This document shows positions 47,668-56,486 of a stretch of DNA of 64,000 bases, in pieces. The notes beneath the pieces are model-generated. The model was not told the DNA's origin, did no database searches, and was given only the letters and a program-made list of their open reading frames with translations. Made by a program: the position numbers and the translations under genes. Every line of letters begins with the position of its first letter. Position 1 is the stretch's first letter. Source of the DNA: a virus; IMG/VR virus record IMGVR_UViG_3300032236_001191, positions 36,558 to 100,557 of that record; one strand, 5' to 3'.

Positions 47668-48582
47668 ATGACATACGAAGACATTACAGCGCCTCAGGTA
47701 ATACCTGGCTCTACTTCGTATTTTAGCGCCCCATCTGCTGAACTAGATCCAAAGCTCTTTGACAACAATGGATTAAAGACATGGGTTCGAAACGGCATAC
47801 TCTCTTTATTGTTTGATCACCTGGCCCGCACCTACACTAATCCACACAAGTGGACAAAAGTGTGGCTTGCGGGCTCAGGCGTTTCTTATCAGTGGGAGGC
47901 TGCACGGCAGCCAGGAGACCTAGATTGTCTCGTAGGAATTAACTATGTTGAGTTTAGACGCTCTAATCCTGAATACCAAGGTTATTCAGATCAAGAGATT
48001 GCTTCTACATTCAATGAGGGATTCAACGAAGAGCTCACTCCAACAACCCGTAACTGGGAAGGCTATGAGCTTACATTCTATGTTAATGAGCAGAGTGATA
48101 TCCGTGATATCAATCCTTATGCAGCCTATGATCTTATTGCAGACACTTGGACTGTATCACCAGATAAAAATCCACAAGCTCCATATAGTCGTGCTTGGGA
48201 ACAAAAAGCTCAGCGAGACGCCGAGATCGCAGCTGAACTTGTAAAGCGTTACTCAACAGCTCTTAATGAGGTTAGAAGCTCCGTTAATCCAGCTCACCGT
48301 ATTAATGCTGAGAGTAAATTAAAGCTTGCTAGTGAGCAGGCTACTAGATATTTTGAAGATATACACGCATCAAGACGAATAGCGTTTAGTCAGGTTGGCT
48401 CTGGATATTCTGACTTCAATAACTATCGTTGGCAGGCTGGAAAGCGGTCAGGTGCCATACAGGCTTTAAGAAGCATTAAAGACCAAAGAGATGCTATGGA
48501 ACTAGAGAATCAAAAGAAGATATACGGTGTAGAATTGCCAACTACGGACGCTTTGATTAGGCGGTCGTTAAGAAAGAAGTAG
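47668..48582 (+). CDS. Nucleotidyltransferase-like protein
   Basis: 304 residues. Gly69-Ser70 followed by Asp84-x-Asp86 in LAGSGVSYQWEAARQPGDLDCLV is the GS-x(n)-DxD signature of the Pol-beta/MNT fold. Downstream, YELTFYVNEQSDIRDINP may supply the third Asp. A helical C-terminal half (AAELVKRYSTALNEVR). Target unknown; phage versions could nucleotidylate host RNA or protein, or neutralise a toxin. A complete active site supports activity. Confidence 0.6.
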   Translation: MTYEDITAPQVIPGSTSYFSAPSAELDPKLFDNNGLKTWVRNGILSLLFDHLARTYTNPHKWTKVWLAGSGVSYQWEAARQPGDLDCLVGINYVEFRRSNPEYQGYSDQEIASTFNEGFNEELTPTTRNWEGYELTFYVNEQSDIRDINPYAAYDLIADTWTVSPDKNPQAPYSRAWEQKAQRDAEIAAELVKRYSTALNEVRSSVNPAHRINAESKLKLASEQATRYFEDIHASRRIAFSQVGSGYSDFNNYRWQAGKRSGAIQALRSIKDQRDAMELENQKKIYGVELPTTDALIRRSLRKK

Positions 48583-48616
48583 CAACAACCGGTAAACAAC
48601 TAGGATTAGGAACAAA

Positions 48617-49081
48617 ATGGCCACAGCACTTATCTCAATAGAAGGTGTATTAAGAAAAGAAACAGGAGACCCTATACCAGAGGGTGTCAAACTCTTTCGT
48701 ATTCTATCTGAGCATTATCGTGTAATCCTATGCTCCGATGAAGATATGGGCCGCACTGAACACTGGCTTAGGTCTAACCTAATTATTGGTTATGGCGAAG
48801 TCTATGATAATAGTAACTTCTTTGAGGGACAAGACCTACGAGAACGGCAGCTTGCTGTAGCAAAGTCTTCTGGCAAAGTAGAGTTATTTGTAGATCCGGA
48901 TGCCGACCGTTGTGCTATGGCTCTAGCTGCAGGTGTCCCTGTCCTTATGTTTGCTTCACCTAAGTTTCTAAGAACAAAGAGAAATGTTAAGCCTTGGGGA
49001 GAACTACGTGACGAGATTGAACGTCAACGTTTAGCCCTACTAGATGCCAACCTTGGCAGCAAGGTAAATCGTTTCGAATGA
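48617..49081 (+). CDS. HAD-like protein, possibly inactive
   Basis: 154 residues. It starts like a HAD phosphatase (ALISIEGVLRKETGDPIPEGV) but Asp is replaced at the usual catalytic DxD site (ISIEG). It keeps a later VILCSDEDM and ELFVDPDADRCAMALAAGV typical of the HAD core (second and fourth motifs). It overlaps the next gene by four bases. Possibly a non-catalytic HAD or a different fold. Confidence 0.45.
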   Translation: MATALISIEGVLRKETGDPIPEGVKLFRILSEHYRVILCSDEDMGRTEHWLRSNLIIGYGEVYDNSNFFEGQDLRERQLAVAKSSGKVELFVDPDADRCAMALAAGVPVLMFASPKFLRTKRNVKPWGELRDEIERQRLALLDANLGSKVNRFE

Positions 49082-50577
49082 ACCTTATATACATGGGTGG
49101 TGAAATTCCATCCAATAGACTACTCCTTTTGGACTGCAATGTCAAATCCATTTCAGTTAGCTACGGGGGCCTAGCTAAGCGTGGCCTGCCTAAGACTAAA
49201 GACTATCTATTATCAGAGAAGTATCCTGATGATGTTGATATCTACATTACTCCGGGTACGATCTCACCAGATCTCAGCACCCGTGAGCTAGAAGCTTTTG
49301 CTGCGGACTATGAGGAATGGGCTGCAATTAACTATGACCGTATAATCGGAATGGTTGAGTTTGATGCTCCTGCACTGGGGCACGCATGGATCACAGAACA
49401 ACGCAAGACCCTAGGTTTTGAGATGGGCGATAAGTATTGGCCGGTTTGGCATGGCAATCATACCGAGCTATTTTCCCTATCTCAAGAGTGGGCAAACGTT
49501 GCCATACCTGGGGCTAGCATTGACTCTGATGTGACCTTACCGGGCCGTATGAGGGCGATACAGGGGCAATCAGGGACTATGTTCCATGGACTTGCCTGCG
49601 CTAAACCAGACAGCCTACGCCAGGTTCCACTGGAAACAGCAAGCACTTTGTCATGGCTATCGCCTATGATGCGGGGGGAAACAATTGTCTGGGACGGAAC
49701 TAAACTAGTCCGATACCAGAAGAAACAGAAAGACCAAGCTCGCCCAAGGTACAAAGCGATCATTGAGAAAGCTGGTTTAGATTTTGAAAAGATTATCAAT
49801 GATGATAATCAAGAGGTAACCCGCCTCGCAATTTGGTCCTACCAACAGTTGGAGAAGTCCTTGGATAAGCAGAAGCCGCCACACTTACGAGTAGTAAATG
49901 ACGAGAAGTTATCTGATAACAGTGGTGAACTAGATGATCCAGGTTTAGCGGAAACCCAGGGGGTAACACCTGATAACAGTGGTATTGAAGTGCGGAATAA
50001 TTCTGAGATGGAAGCGCCTAAAATTGTTGCCAGAGATGCGTCAGAGATGCGTACTTTACCTGTATTTTCAGTAAATACTAAGACAATTATTGATAAAGAT
50101 GAAACAGGAAAAGACCTGATAAGAGACGTTTCAGTGCTTGGAACTAACTCTTCGTCATTACGTCAGTGTAATACGTGTTTTGTGGCATCAAATTGCCCCG
50201 CATTCAAACCTGATAACATGTGTGCATTCAACCTTCCGGTCGAAGTAAAGACTAAAGACCAACTCAAGGGTTTACTAAATGCCATCATTGAGATGCAGGG
50301 TGCCCGAGTGGCATTTGCCAGATTTGCTGAAGAACTCAACGGGGGTTACCCAGATCCCAACACAGGTCAAGAGATAGACAGACTCTTTAAGATTGTAAAG
50401 AGTTTAAAGGAATTGGAAGATAATAAAGAATTCGTAAGAATGACCCTAGAACGGCAAAGTTCCGGAGGTGTAATGTCAGCTCTCTTCGGAGATAAGGCAA
50501 ATACTTTAAGGGAATTGCCAAACGGGGGCCTTTCTGAAGAAGAAACTAGTAGAATTATCACCGATAGCTTTGAGTAA
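49078..50577 (+). CDS. Putative TGT/DpdA-like TIM-barrel protein with Cys-rich C-terminal domain
   Basis: 499 residues. The first half looks like the TIM barrel of tRNA-guanine-transglycosylase-type enzymes: an N-terminal LIYMGGEIPSNRLLLLDCN, a YWPVWHGNHTELFSL segment, GTMFHGLACAKPDSLRQVP and TASTLSWLSPMMRGE. The latter resembles the barrel of phage DpdA proteins that insert 7-deazaguanine. The C-terminal third has QCNTCFVASNCPAFKPDNMC (four Cys) and a helical domain. No queC/D/E-like gene lies in this window. Homology is by eye only. Confidence 0.4.
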   Translation: MNLIYMGGEIPSNRLLLLDCNVKSISVSYGGLAKRGLPKTKDYLLSEKYPDDVDIYITPGTISPDLSTRELEAFAADYEEWAAINYDRIIGMVEFDAPALGHAWITEQRKTLGFEMGDKYWPVWHGNHTELFSLSQEWANVAIPGASIDSDVTLPGRMRAIQGQSGTMFHGLACAKPDSLRQVPLETASTLSWLSPMMRGETIVWDGTKLVRYQKKQKDQARPRYKAIIEKAGLDFEKIINDDNQEVTRLAIWSYQQLEKSLDKQKPPHLRVVNDEKLSDNSGELDDPGLAETQGVTPDNSGIEVRNNSEMEAPKIVARDASEMRTLPVFSVNTKTIIDKDETGKDLIRDVSVLGTNSSSLRQCNTCFVASNCPAFKPDNMCAFNLPVEVKTKDQLKGLLNAIIEMQGARVAFARFAEELNGGYPDPNTGQEIDRLFKIVKSLKELEDNKEFVRMTLERQSSGGVMSALFGDKANTLRELPNGGLSEEETSRIITDSFE

Positions 50578-50614
50578 CAAATAACCTTATAACCTAACAG
50601 AAACTGGAGAAACA

Positions 50615-52645
50615 GTGTTTTCTTTTAAACTTGCAGAAGACTTCGTAAACGGATATAAGGAGAAGAAAGTACCTTGGGGCTATCAAGATGCCGCCGGTAA
50701 CTCGGTAGGTGAGATTACCTTCCTTCGTACCTATTCTCGGCTTAAAGAGGATGGCACCAAAGAGACTTGGGCCGAAGTATGCGCCCGTGTAATTAACGGA
50801 ATGTACTCCCTACAAAAAGACCACGCCAAACAAAACCGTTTACCCTGGTCAGATTCCAAAGCTGCCGCTTCAGCTAAAGAAGCTTATGATCGCCTATTCA
50901 CACTGAAGTGGACTCCACCTGGCCGTGGACTATGGGTAATGGGAACTGACATTGTTAATGTTCAGAGAAACTCTGCCGCCCTTCAGAATTGCTCATTTGT
51001 ATCGACATCGTCTATGACAAAGAATGATCCGGCAAAACCATTTGCTTTCTTAATGGAAGCATCTATGCTGGGAGTTGGCGTAGGCTTTGACGACAAGGGT
51101 GCAGACAAAGACTTTTCAATCTATGAGACTACTGAAGGAGATACCTATGTCATCCCCGACACCAGAGAAGGATGGGTTGAATCAACTTCCGCCCTCATCA
51201 ACGCCTACCTTAAGCCAGATACGAAGAGGCCTGTATTTGACTACTCCGAAATCAGACTCGCAGGAACTCCGATTAAAACCTTTGGGGGAACAGCAGCTGG
51301 ACCAGATCCGCTCATTAAGCTCCATGGACACATTGATCGGATTTTCAAAGATAGAGCTGGACAAAAAGTAACTCGCAGAGATATTGCGGACATTGGGAAT
51401 TTGATTGGTGTCTGCGTTGTCTCCGGTAACGTCCGCCGATCTGCAGAGCTTCTAATGGGTCGCATTGATGACGAGGAATTTCTGAACTTAAAGAATGCTG
51501 AAGTATTCCCAGAGCGTAATTCCTATGATCCAAAGAATCCTGGTTGGGCCTGGATGTCGAATAACTCTGTATCAGTTGAGGTTGGGCAAGATCTATCTAA
51601 AATCATTGATGGCATCTCTCGTAATGGAGAGCCTGGAGTAATCTGGATGGATGTAACCCGTAAGTTTGGACGTTTGATTGACCCAGAGAATAACAAAGAC
51701 TGGAGAGCCGCTGGATACAACCCTTGCGCTGAACAATCTTTGGAATCATTTGAGTGTTGTACTTTGGTTGAAACATACCTCAACCGCCATGACAGCCTAG
51801 AGGACTTCAAGCGAACACTTAAGTTTGCTTATCTATACGCAAAGACTGTAACACTTCTCCCTACCCACTGGGAAGAGACAAACGCCATCATGCAGCGTAA
51901 CCGCCGCATTGGTACCTCAATCTCTGGTGTTGCTAACTTTGCAGATAACAAGGGTCTTCCTGTACTTCGTACTTGGATGGACGAAGGCTACAAGAACATC
52001 CAACAATACGATAAGGGTTACTCAGAGTGGCTTGGTATCCGTGAGTCAATTAAGATGACCACAGTCAAGCCATCAGGAACCGTTTCAATTTTGGCTGGTG
52101 AATCTCCAGGGGTTCACTGGTCAGTAGGTGGAAAGCATTTCCTACGTGCTATCCGCTTTGCTAATAGCGACCCAATGCTACCTCTATTTCAGATGGCTCA
52201 GTATCGGGTTGAACCGGCTGCCGAATCACCAGATACAACATCAGTTGTATTCTTTCCGGTAGAGTCAAATGCCGTACGCTCAGAGAAGGAAGTCTCTATC
52301 TATGAGAAGATGGCGCTCGCAGCCACAGCTCAACGATACTGGTCAGATAACTCTGTTTCGGTAACTATTAGCTTTGATACTGATACTGAAGCTCAACATA
52401 TCGGAACTGTACTTCACATGTACGATGGGCAGCTCAAGACCGTATCATTCCTACCATCCGGCAACACTGTATATCCACAGATGCCGTATACTCAGATTAC
52501 TGCTGAAGAGTATGAAGAGTACAGAATGACCCTGTTCCCTATCGACTTCTCAGGAGTCTATGCGGGAATGGCTGCGGATGCAATTGGTGAAGCATATTGC
52601 ACCACAGACGCTTGTGAAGTAAAACTTATTAAAGATAATAACTAG
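50615..52645 (+). CDS. Class II (adenosylcobalamin-dependent) ribonucleoside-triphosphate reductase
   Basis: 676 residues from GTG, preceded by ACTGGAGAAA. LQNCSFVST (Cys126), YNPCAEQSLESFECC (Cys371, Glu373, Cys382) and GTVSILAGESPGVHW align with the monomeric RTPR family (L. leichmannii), whose active-site Cys119, Cys408, Glu410 and Cys419 have the same spacing. A C-terminal CTTDAC pair gives the shuttling disulfide. It needs host cobalamin and supplies dNTPs for replication. Confidence 0.9.
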   Translation: MFSFKLAEDFVNGYKEKKVPWGYQDAAGNSVGEITFLRTYSRLKEDGTKETWAEVCARVINGMYSLQKDHAKQNRLPWSDSKAAASAKEAYDRLFTLKWTPPGRGLWVMGTDIVNVQRNSAALQNCSFVSTSSMTKNDPAKPFAFLMEASMLGVGVGFDDKGADKDFSIYETTEGDTYVIPDTREGWVESTSALINAYLKPDTKRPVFDYSEIRLAGTPIKTFGGTAAGPDPLIKLHGHIDRIFKDRAGQKVTRRDIADIGNLIGVCVVSGNVRRSAELLMGRIDDEEFLNLKNAEVFPERNSYDPKNPGWAWMSNNSVSVEVGQDLSKIIDGISRNGEPGVIWMDVTRKFGRLIDPENNKDWRAAGYNPCAEQSLESFECCTLVETYLNRHDSLEDFKRTLKFAYLYAKTVTLLPTHWEETNAIMQRNRRIGTSISGVANFADNKGLPVLRTWMDEGYKNIQQYDKGYSEWLGIRESIKMTTVKPSGTVSILAGESPGVHWSVGGKHFLRAIRFANSDPMLPLFQMAQYRVEPAAESPDTTSVVFFPVESNAVRSEKEVSIYEKMALAATAQRYWSDNSVSVTISFDTDTEAQHIGTVLHMYDGQLKTVSFLPSGNTVYPQMPYTQITAEEYEEYRMTLFPIDFSGVYAGMAADAIGEAYCTTDACEVKLIKDNN

Positions 52646-52656
52646 GGGAGTACATA

Positions 52657-52794
52657 ATGGCTGCTGAAGAATATGAAGAGGATTTCTTAGATCCGGATCT
52701 TTTCGAAGATGATTTTGATATTGATCTAGATGATTTAGAAGACCTAGATTTAGATGAAGAATGGGACGATGAGCTAGACGAGGACGAAGACTAG
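52657..52794 (+). CDS. Very acidic 45-residue protein
   Basis: More than half of the residues are Asp or Glu, with DIDLDDLEDLDLDEEWDDEL. Isoelectric point would be very low; no Lys or Arg is present. AGGGGAG is 6 bases before the ATG. Located directly after the reductase. It may mimic DNA to block a host nuclease or DNA-binding protein; this is inference. Confidence 0.6.
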   Translation: MAAEEYEEDFLDPDLFEDDFDIDLDDLEDLDLDEEWDDELDEDED

Positions 52795-52816
52795 CAAACG
52801 GCCAACACAAACATTT

Positions 52817-52842
52817 AGCCCCCCGACCGAAGTCGGGGGGCT
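52817..52842. terminator. Bidirectional terminator
   Basis: AGCCCCCCGAC-CGAA-GTCGGGGGGCT, a perfect 11-bp stem with TATTGTTTT on the right. Separates the plus-strand reductase block from the minus-strand early block. Confidence 0.88.
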
Positions 52843-52855
52843 ATTGTTTTATATA

Positions 52856-52999
52856 TTAGAGCGAGTCTCCTGCTTGGCATTCACATGGTTCTACGTCATA
52901 CGTATCGTCATTTGCCCAATACACATGGCCATCACCATTGCATAGCTTGCAGCGAACGTTAGGTTTGCTCTCAATTAGGACCACCGTTTCGTAATCCAC
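52856..52999 (-). CDS. Small DnaJ-like Cys protein
   Basis: 47 residues from GTG 52999, which has AGGAG eight bases upstream; an ATG six codons earlier lacks a ribosome site. RCKLCNGDGHVYW then PCECQAG, i.e. CxxCxGxG plus CxC, the zinc-knuckle pattern of DnaJ/RecR-like modules. It is the last gene transcribed in the minus block. Confidence 0.5.
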   Translation of the reverse strand: MDYETVVLIESKPNVRCKLCNGDGHVYWANDDTYDVEPCECQAGDSL

Positions 53000-53103
53000 T
53001 AGACAGACTCCTATCATGTATGTTTGGTTTTTCGGACTTGTGTTTCAAGGTATACTTATCCCGTTAGCTCTTACGAACTAAGGGTAGACACCGTCGAGAT
53101 GGA

Positions 53104-53124
53104 CCCCTAGAGTGCGTCTAGGGG
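53104..53124. terminator. Hairpin after the 53129 gene
   Basis: CCCCTAGA-GTGCG-TCTAGGGG, perfect 8-bp stem just after the stop of the gene at 53129. No long U-tract on minus, so efficient termination is uncertain. Confidence 0.5.
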
Positions 53125-53128
53125 CTCA

Positions 53129-53329
53129 TCATTCTATTATTTTGATGCTGGATATATAAGCTTTCTCACCTGGTCTATTAAGATCAGCTGTATGTACCCA
53201 CCTTTCTAGGTTACGGTCGTATACGGATAGCGACCACTCGGCATTGTTTGTGTCGGATGGGTCATCGATACGCCACTTAGCTACCTTTATGTTAAAGGTT
53301 ATCTCTAAGTTATAGTGCATGTCTGACAC
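53129..53329 (-). CDS. Unknown small protein
   Basis: 66 residues, beta-rich with MHYNLEITFNIKVAKWRID and WSLSVYDRNLERWV. No motif. Preceded by AAGGAG in the spacing from the adjacent gene. Last of a chain of overlapping or closely spaced minus-strand genes. Confidence 0.5.
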   Translation of the reverse strand: MSDMHYNLEITFNIKVAKWRIDDPSDTNNAEWSLSVYDRNLERWVHTADLNRPGEKAYISSIKIIE

Positions 53330-53339
53330 GTTATTCTCC

Positions 53340-53543
53340 TTAGTTTACCTCTTCATCATTTTCATCGTAGATTGAGCCTACCTCAATCCATCCGGCATTA
53401 TGATCTTCACGCCAACCAGAGTTCAGCTCTTCTGATATCTGGTCCTCGGCTAGTTCCTCGGCTTCACGCCAATTCTCTGCCTCAATGAACGAGTCATACA
53501 ATTTATGCTCGTGGATTGTAACTCTGTATAGTTGTTTAGCCAT
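53340..53543 (-). CDS. Unknown small acidic protein
   Basis: 67 residues; YRVTIHEHKLYDSFIEAENWREAEELAEDQISEEL resembles short phage proteins with an acidic helix and a C-terminal NAGWIEVGSIYDEND. No catalytic residues apparent. Overlaps the upstream gene by one base. Confidence 0.5.
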   Translation of the reverse strand: MAKQLYRVTIHEHKLYDSFIEAENWREAEELAEDQISEELNSGWREDHNAGWIEVGSIYDENDEEVN

Positions 53544-53995
53544 TACTTCTCCTTCTTTTGTATGGTTCTGAATGACCTATCAGGCATAGGCCATTTGTAT
53601 GGCAGGTCTTCAGGCGTATCAAAGTCGTAATACTCAGGCAGCTTACGCTTTAAGTTAGACTGATGACTCTCATGAAACTCCTCAGTTCCAAGCCACCAAG
53701 GTTTCTTGACAGCTTTGAGGTTGTACTGTTTCATAAGCTCTATTACTTGTTGCTTAGTGTTGTCTACGAAACCACGGCTAGTCCACTCATCACATATAGT
53801 GATTGTGTACTTAGCTAACATGCCTTCATGACCACGCCACATTACAGCAGCTGGGTGATTTACCCATCCCTTGGTTAGACCCAGGTTGGCCCTCAGAATC
53901 TGCAACGCTTCAACACGCTGCTTACCGAGTCTCCTATCGTCTAAGGATTTAGCTACTTGCTTGAAGTTTGCATACGGTAAAAATGTATTTACCAT
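53543..53995 (-). CDS. MSMEG_6728-like, pyrimidine-dimer-glycosylase-related protein
   Basis: 150 residues. NTFLPYANFKQVAKSLDDRRLGKQRVEALQILRA, then WVNHPAAVMWRGHEGML and KPWWLGTEEFHESHQSNL match the actinobacterial MSMEG_6728 family, related to pyrimidine dimer DNA glycosylases. It could repair UV damage in phage DNA. The conserved start and the His/Trp positions are present. The enzymatic role is inferred from the family. Confidence 0.65.
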   Translation of the reverse strand: MVNTFLPYANFKQVAKSLDDRRLGKQRVEALQILRANLGLTKGWVNHPAAVMWRGHEGMLAKYTITICDEWTSRGFVDNTKQQVIELMKQYNLKAVKKPWWLGTEEFHESHQSNLKRKLPEYYDFDTPEDLPYKWPMPDRSFRTIQKKEK

Positions 53996-54183
53996 TACTG
54001 CCCCCTATCCTCTACGCTTGTAGTTACTACAGGGAATGTACCAGCTGTTAGCCTTTCTTTACGAACCCTGCGTCTGCCACCTACTCGCATAAAGGATCCA
54101 CCAGCTCTTGTCTTTGTTTTTTTGAACGTGTGAGTTCCATACGGAGTTACAGTGCTTTTATCTTTCTTTTTATTTTTGGCCAT
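53995..54183 (-). CDS. Small Lys/Arg-rich protein
   Basis: 62 residues. AKNKKKDKSTVTPYGTHTFKKTKTRAGGSF then RVGGRRRVRKERL. Highly basic. A GTG one codon upstream is possible. It overlaps both neighbours by one base, so it is probably translated from the same mRNA. Confidence 0.5.
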   Translation of the reverse strand: MAKNKKKDKSTVTPYGTHTFKKTKTRAGGSFMRVGGRRRVRKERLTAGTFPVVTTSVEDRGQ

Positions 54184-54347
54184 CACTCATCCAATAGCAT
54201 AGGCACTAGATCTTCTGCACCTTTACGAATGAGTAACTTTCTAGCATCAGCTTTGTAGGCTTCATGCAGCTTTTCTTCCTCATCCTTAAGGTGTTTAGCC
54301 CATTCCTTTACTTCATCTTTATGCTTTACGGTTTTCATAGCACTCAT
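54183..54347 (-). CDS. 54-residue helical protein
   Basis: MSAMKTVKHKDEVKEWAKHL and KLHEAYKADARKLLIRK form one or two charged helices. AGGAG lies 7 bases before the ATG. Its stop overlaps the next gene's ATG. Confidence 0.5.
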   Translation of the reverse strand: MSAMKTVKHKDEVKEWAKHLKDEEEKLHEAYKADARKLLIRKGAEDLVPMLLDE

Positions 54348-54535
54348 ACAAGTACTCCTAGGTTGATTCCATTGTCATAGGCCCAGTCTTGCACCGCTGT
54401 GATTGACTTGATTACTAGGCTTGCTCCCCCATCGACTAGTTCGTCCGACATGTGTAAGAGGAACATTTCTGCAGACTCGTAGTCATTAAATACCTCGACT
54501 AGTTCATCTGATAGTGTATCCATGATTGTGTACAT
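54344..54535 (-). CDS. Unknown small protein
   Basis: 63 residues from the ATG at 54535, chosen because AAGGAG precedes it at 7 bases; an ATG at 54574 overlaps the upstream VWA gene without a good site. Acidic, with LSDELVEVFNDYESAEMFLLHM and a hydrophobic end. No motif. Confidence 0.45.
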   Translation of the reverse strand: MYTIMDTLSDELVEVFNDYESAEMFLLHMSDELVDGGASLVIKSITAVQDWAYDNGINLGVLV

Positions 54536-54563
54536 CACTTGCTCCTTTTGTTTGTGTTGGGCA

Positions 54564-56477
54564 TTATCTGCCACGCTTTTTAATTGCTCCGACTACTACC
54601 TTACGAGCAAACGGTAGAAGATCACCTGCGGATCTAACACGGCCATAGATTTCAGCACCGTGACGCAAGTCATCTTCAGTTTGTCCATGACGTTCGATCC
54701 ACTCTAGATCTCGGTCTTCAGCGATAAGGGTTAGCACAGTGAGGATGCCACGCTTGTTAATGCGTTCGATTAGCTCATCGTTCTTCTCCTTATTGAATAC
54801 GCCATCAGTGATAACGAATAGCATCTTATTCTTCTTACGAGATGCCATGAGTAACTGCTCAGCAACCAGCAGGGCTGGATACGGCTCAGTGCCACCATTA
54901 CCATAGATAAACTTGTAGTCCGTCTTACCGGCTTTCTCTGTACGTTTGTAGGCCACTTCAGGCTTATCATCAAACGCATAGACTGTAACCGGTGCATCAA
55001 TGTGCTCTAGCGCACGTTTGATAGTCCAGCATGCAATAGATGCTTTTCTATCATTCTGTCCACTAGACATTGAGCCTGAACGATCGATAAGGATAACTGC
55101 TTCGATATCGCAGCCATCATCACCTTCGTCCCAGCGATCGAAAGCGTTGTCAATCTCACATCCACGAATAACTCGTTGAACATTGAGACGACCACTAGGT
55201 GTTTCCTTACTCCATGTAGGCTCTGCATCATCACGCAGACGTTGCAGTTCTTTGGCGAACCTACGGTACGAGACAATGGCTTCCTGCGGTACAGCAGTGC
55301 TGTCGAACTTGCCTCGCTTGATAGTATCTTCATGCTTACCATCGCCACCAACAATAACTTTCTGCTTGGCTTTGATGTCAGCTTGAACATCCTTACGATT
55401 AAGAACATTCTCAATCGTATCGTCCAATAGCTTAGGTATACCACCTACGCTATCCACATGGCCTACACCTGCAGTAGGCGATGCTTGTGAGTTAACTGCC
55501 TCATCACGCATTTCTATTGCATCTTGTACGCTTTGCGGTACAAATACAACAGGCTGACCTTCTCCATCACCAGGCTTACTACTCTCTGCCGTACTTTCTT
55601 CGGCTTGGTCTGATGGATCGGATGTGCTTGATGTTTGTGTTGGTTGAGGCTTAGGTCTAGGAACATATACTGGCTCCTTGACTCCCATGCTTTTAGCACG
55701 ATTAGCATCTTTCTCCTGCGCTTTGCCTGGTTCAGGTCGACCCTTAGATACTGGTTCACGTCCTCCACAGGAACTAGGACCACCATCAAAGGTACTATCT
55801 ATACCCATAGGCTTTAGCACTTCAGTGTTCAATCGTCTAACAAGTTCTATTGCTCGTCCATAGTCCTTAGGAAAATGAAGAGTACGATACTCATCAACGA
55901 TTTCTATGATTGCAGGGATAAGATCAGGGAATGCGAACGCATCTCTGAATGCTTGTCGTACTTCAACCGGTAGATATCTACGGCCACGGATACATAGATA
56001 GTTGCCTGGCATAGACTCTCTGTCTTCACCAAGCCACCTAGCTACTGTGGCTGTTAGGAATGGAGCAACTGAGGGAAACCGTGCTACGAACAGGGTTTCG
56101 ATACGTTGATCCTCGAGTATGTTAAACGACTGCATCAGATCTTCTTCAAGAACTTTCTTGACTAGGTCTGTGCCTTTGCGAGGCGTATACAGGTGATGAC
56201 ATAGCTCGTGATAGTTGAGGCCAGTGACTTGGGTTAGAGTTTCTAAGTCCATGTCATTGATCTCTTCTGCATTGATAGTAATAGACGCACCGTCAGACCA
56301 TGCTGGCGCTGGACCATTACTTGCTACGTGTACTAGTACTGGATCACCAGTTAGTACACGGTCTGCTTGCTCGTATACTCGGCACAAGGCGTTAAGACGA
56401 ATCGAACGCTCTTGCGCCTCTTCAGCCCTAGCTTCTTGATGCCAACCGTATACATCATCCATCTCATCTTGAAACAT
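54564..56477 (-). CDS. VWA-domain protein with HExxH motif, CobT-like
   Basis: 637 residues. The N-terminal domain has HELCHH (His90, Glu91, His94) and LEDQRIETLF (about 121-130), a metallopeptidase-like core. A disordered Pro/Ser/Glu linker (about 240-310) leads to a VWA domain with MIDAS Asp465-x-Ser467-x-Ser469, Thr530 and Asp558 (DRSGSMS, GNGGTE, ITDG). Similar architecture occurs in CobT-like and MoxR-associated proteins. It is encoded directly after the MoxR-type ATPase and probably acts with it in remodelling a protein complex. Confidence 0.85.
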   Translation of the reverse strand: MFQDEMDDVYGWHQEARAEEAQERSIRLNALCRVYEQADRVLTGDPVLVHVASNGPAPAWSDGASITINAEEINDMDLETLTQVTGLNYHELCHHLYTPRKGTDLVKKVLEEDLMQSFNILEDQRIETLFVARFPSVAPFLTATVARWLGEDRESMPGNYLCIRGRRYLPVEVRQAFRDAFAFPDLIPAIIEIVDEYRTLHFPKDYGRAIELVRRLNTEVLKPMGIDSTFDGGPSSCGGREPVSKGRPEPGKAQEKDANRAKSMGVKEPVYVPRPKPQPTQTSSTSDPSDQAEESTAESSKPGDGEGQPVVFVPQSVQDAIEMRDEAVNSQASPTAGVGHVDSVGGIPKLLDDTIENVLNRKDVQADIKAKQKVIVGGDGKHEDTIKRGKFDSTAVPQEAIVSYRRFAKELQRLRDDAEPTWSKETPSGRLNVQRVIRGCEIDNAFDRWDEGDDGCDIEAVILIDRSGSMSSGQNDRKASIACWTIKRALEHIDAPVTVYAFDDKPEVAYKRTEKAGKTDYKFIYGNGGTEPYPALLVAEQLLMASRKKNKMLFVITDGVFNKEKNDELIERINKRGILTVLTLIAEDRDLEWIERHGQTEDDLRHGAEIYGRVRSAGDLLPFARKVVVGAIKKRGR

Positions 56478-56486
56478 GAGTCTCCT

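Noticed and set aside
53040-53103. Possible tRNA-like stretch
   Set aside because: Some stems form but no anticodon arm or TPsiC-like loop.
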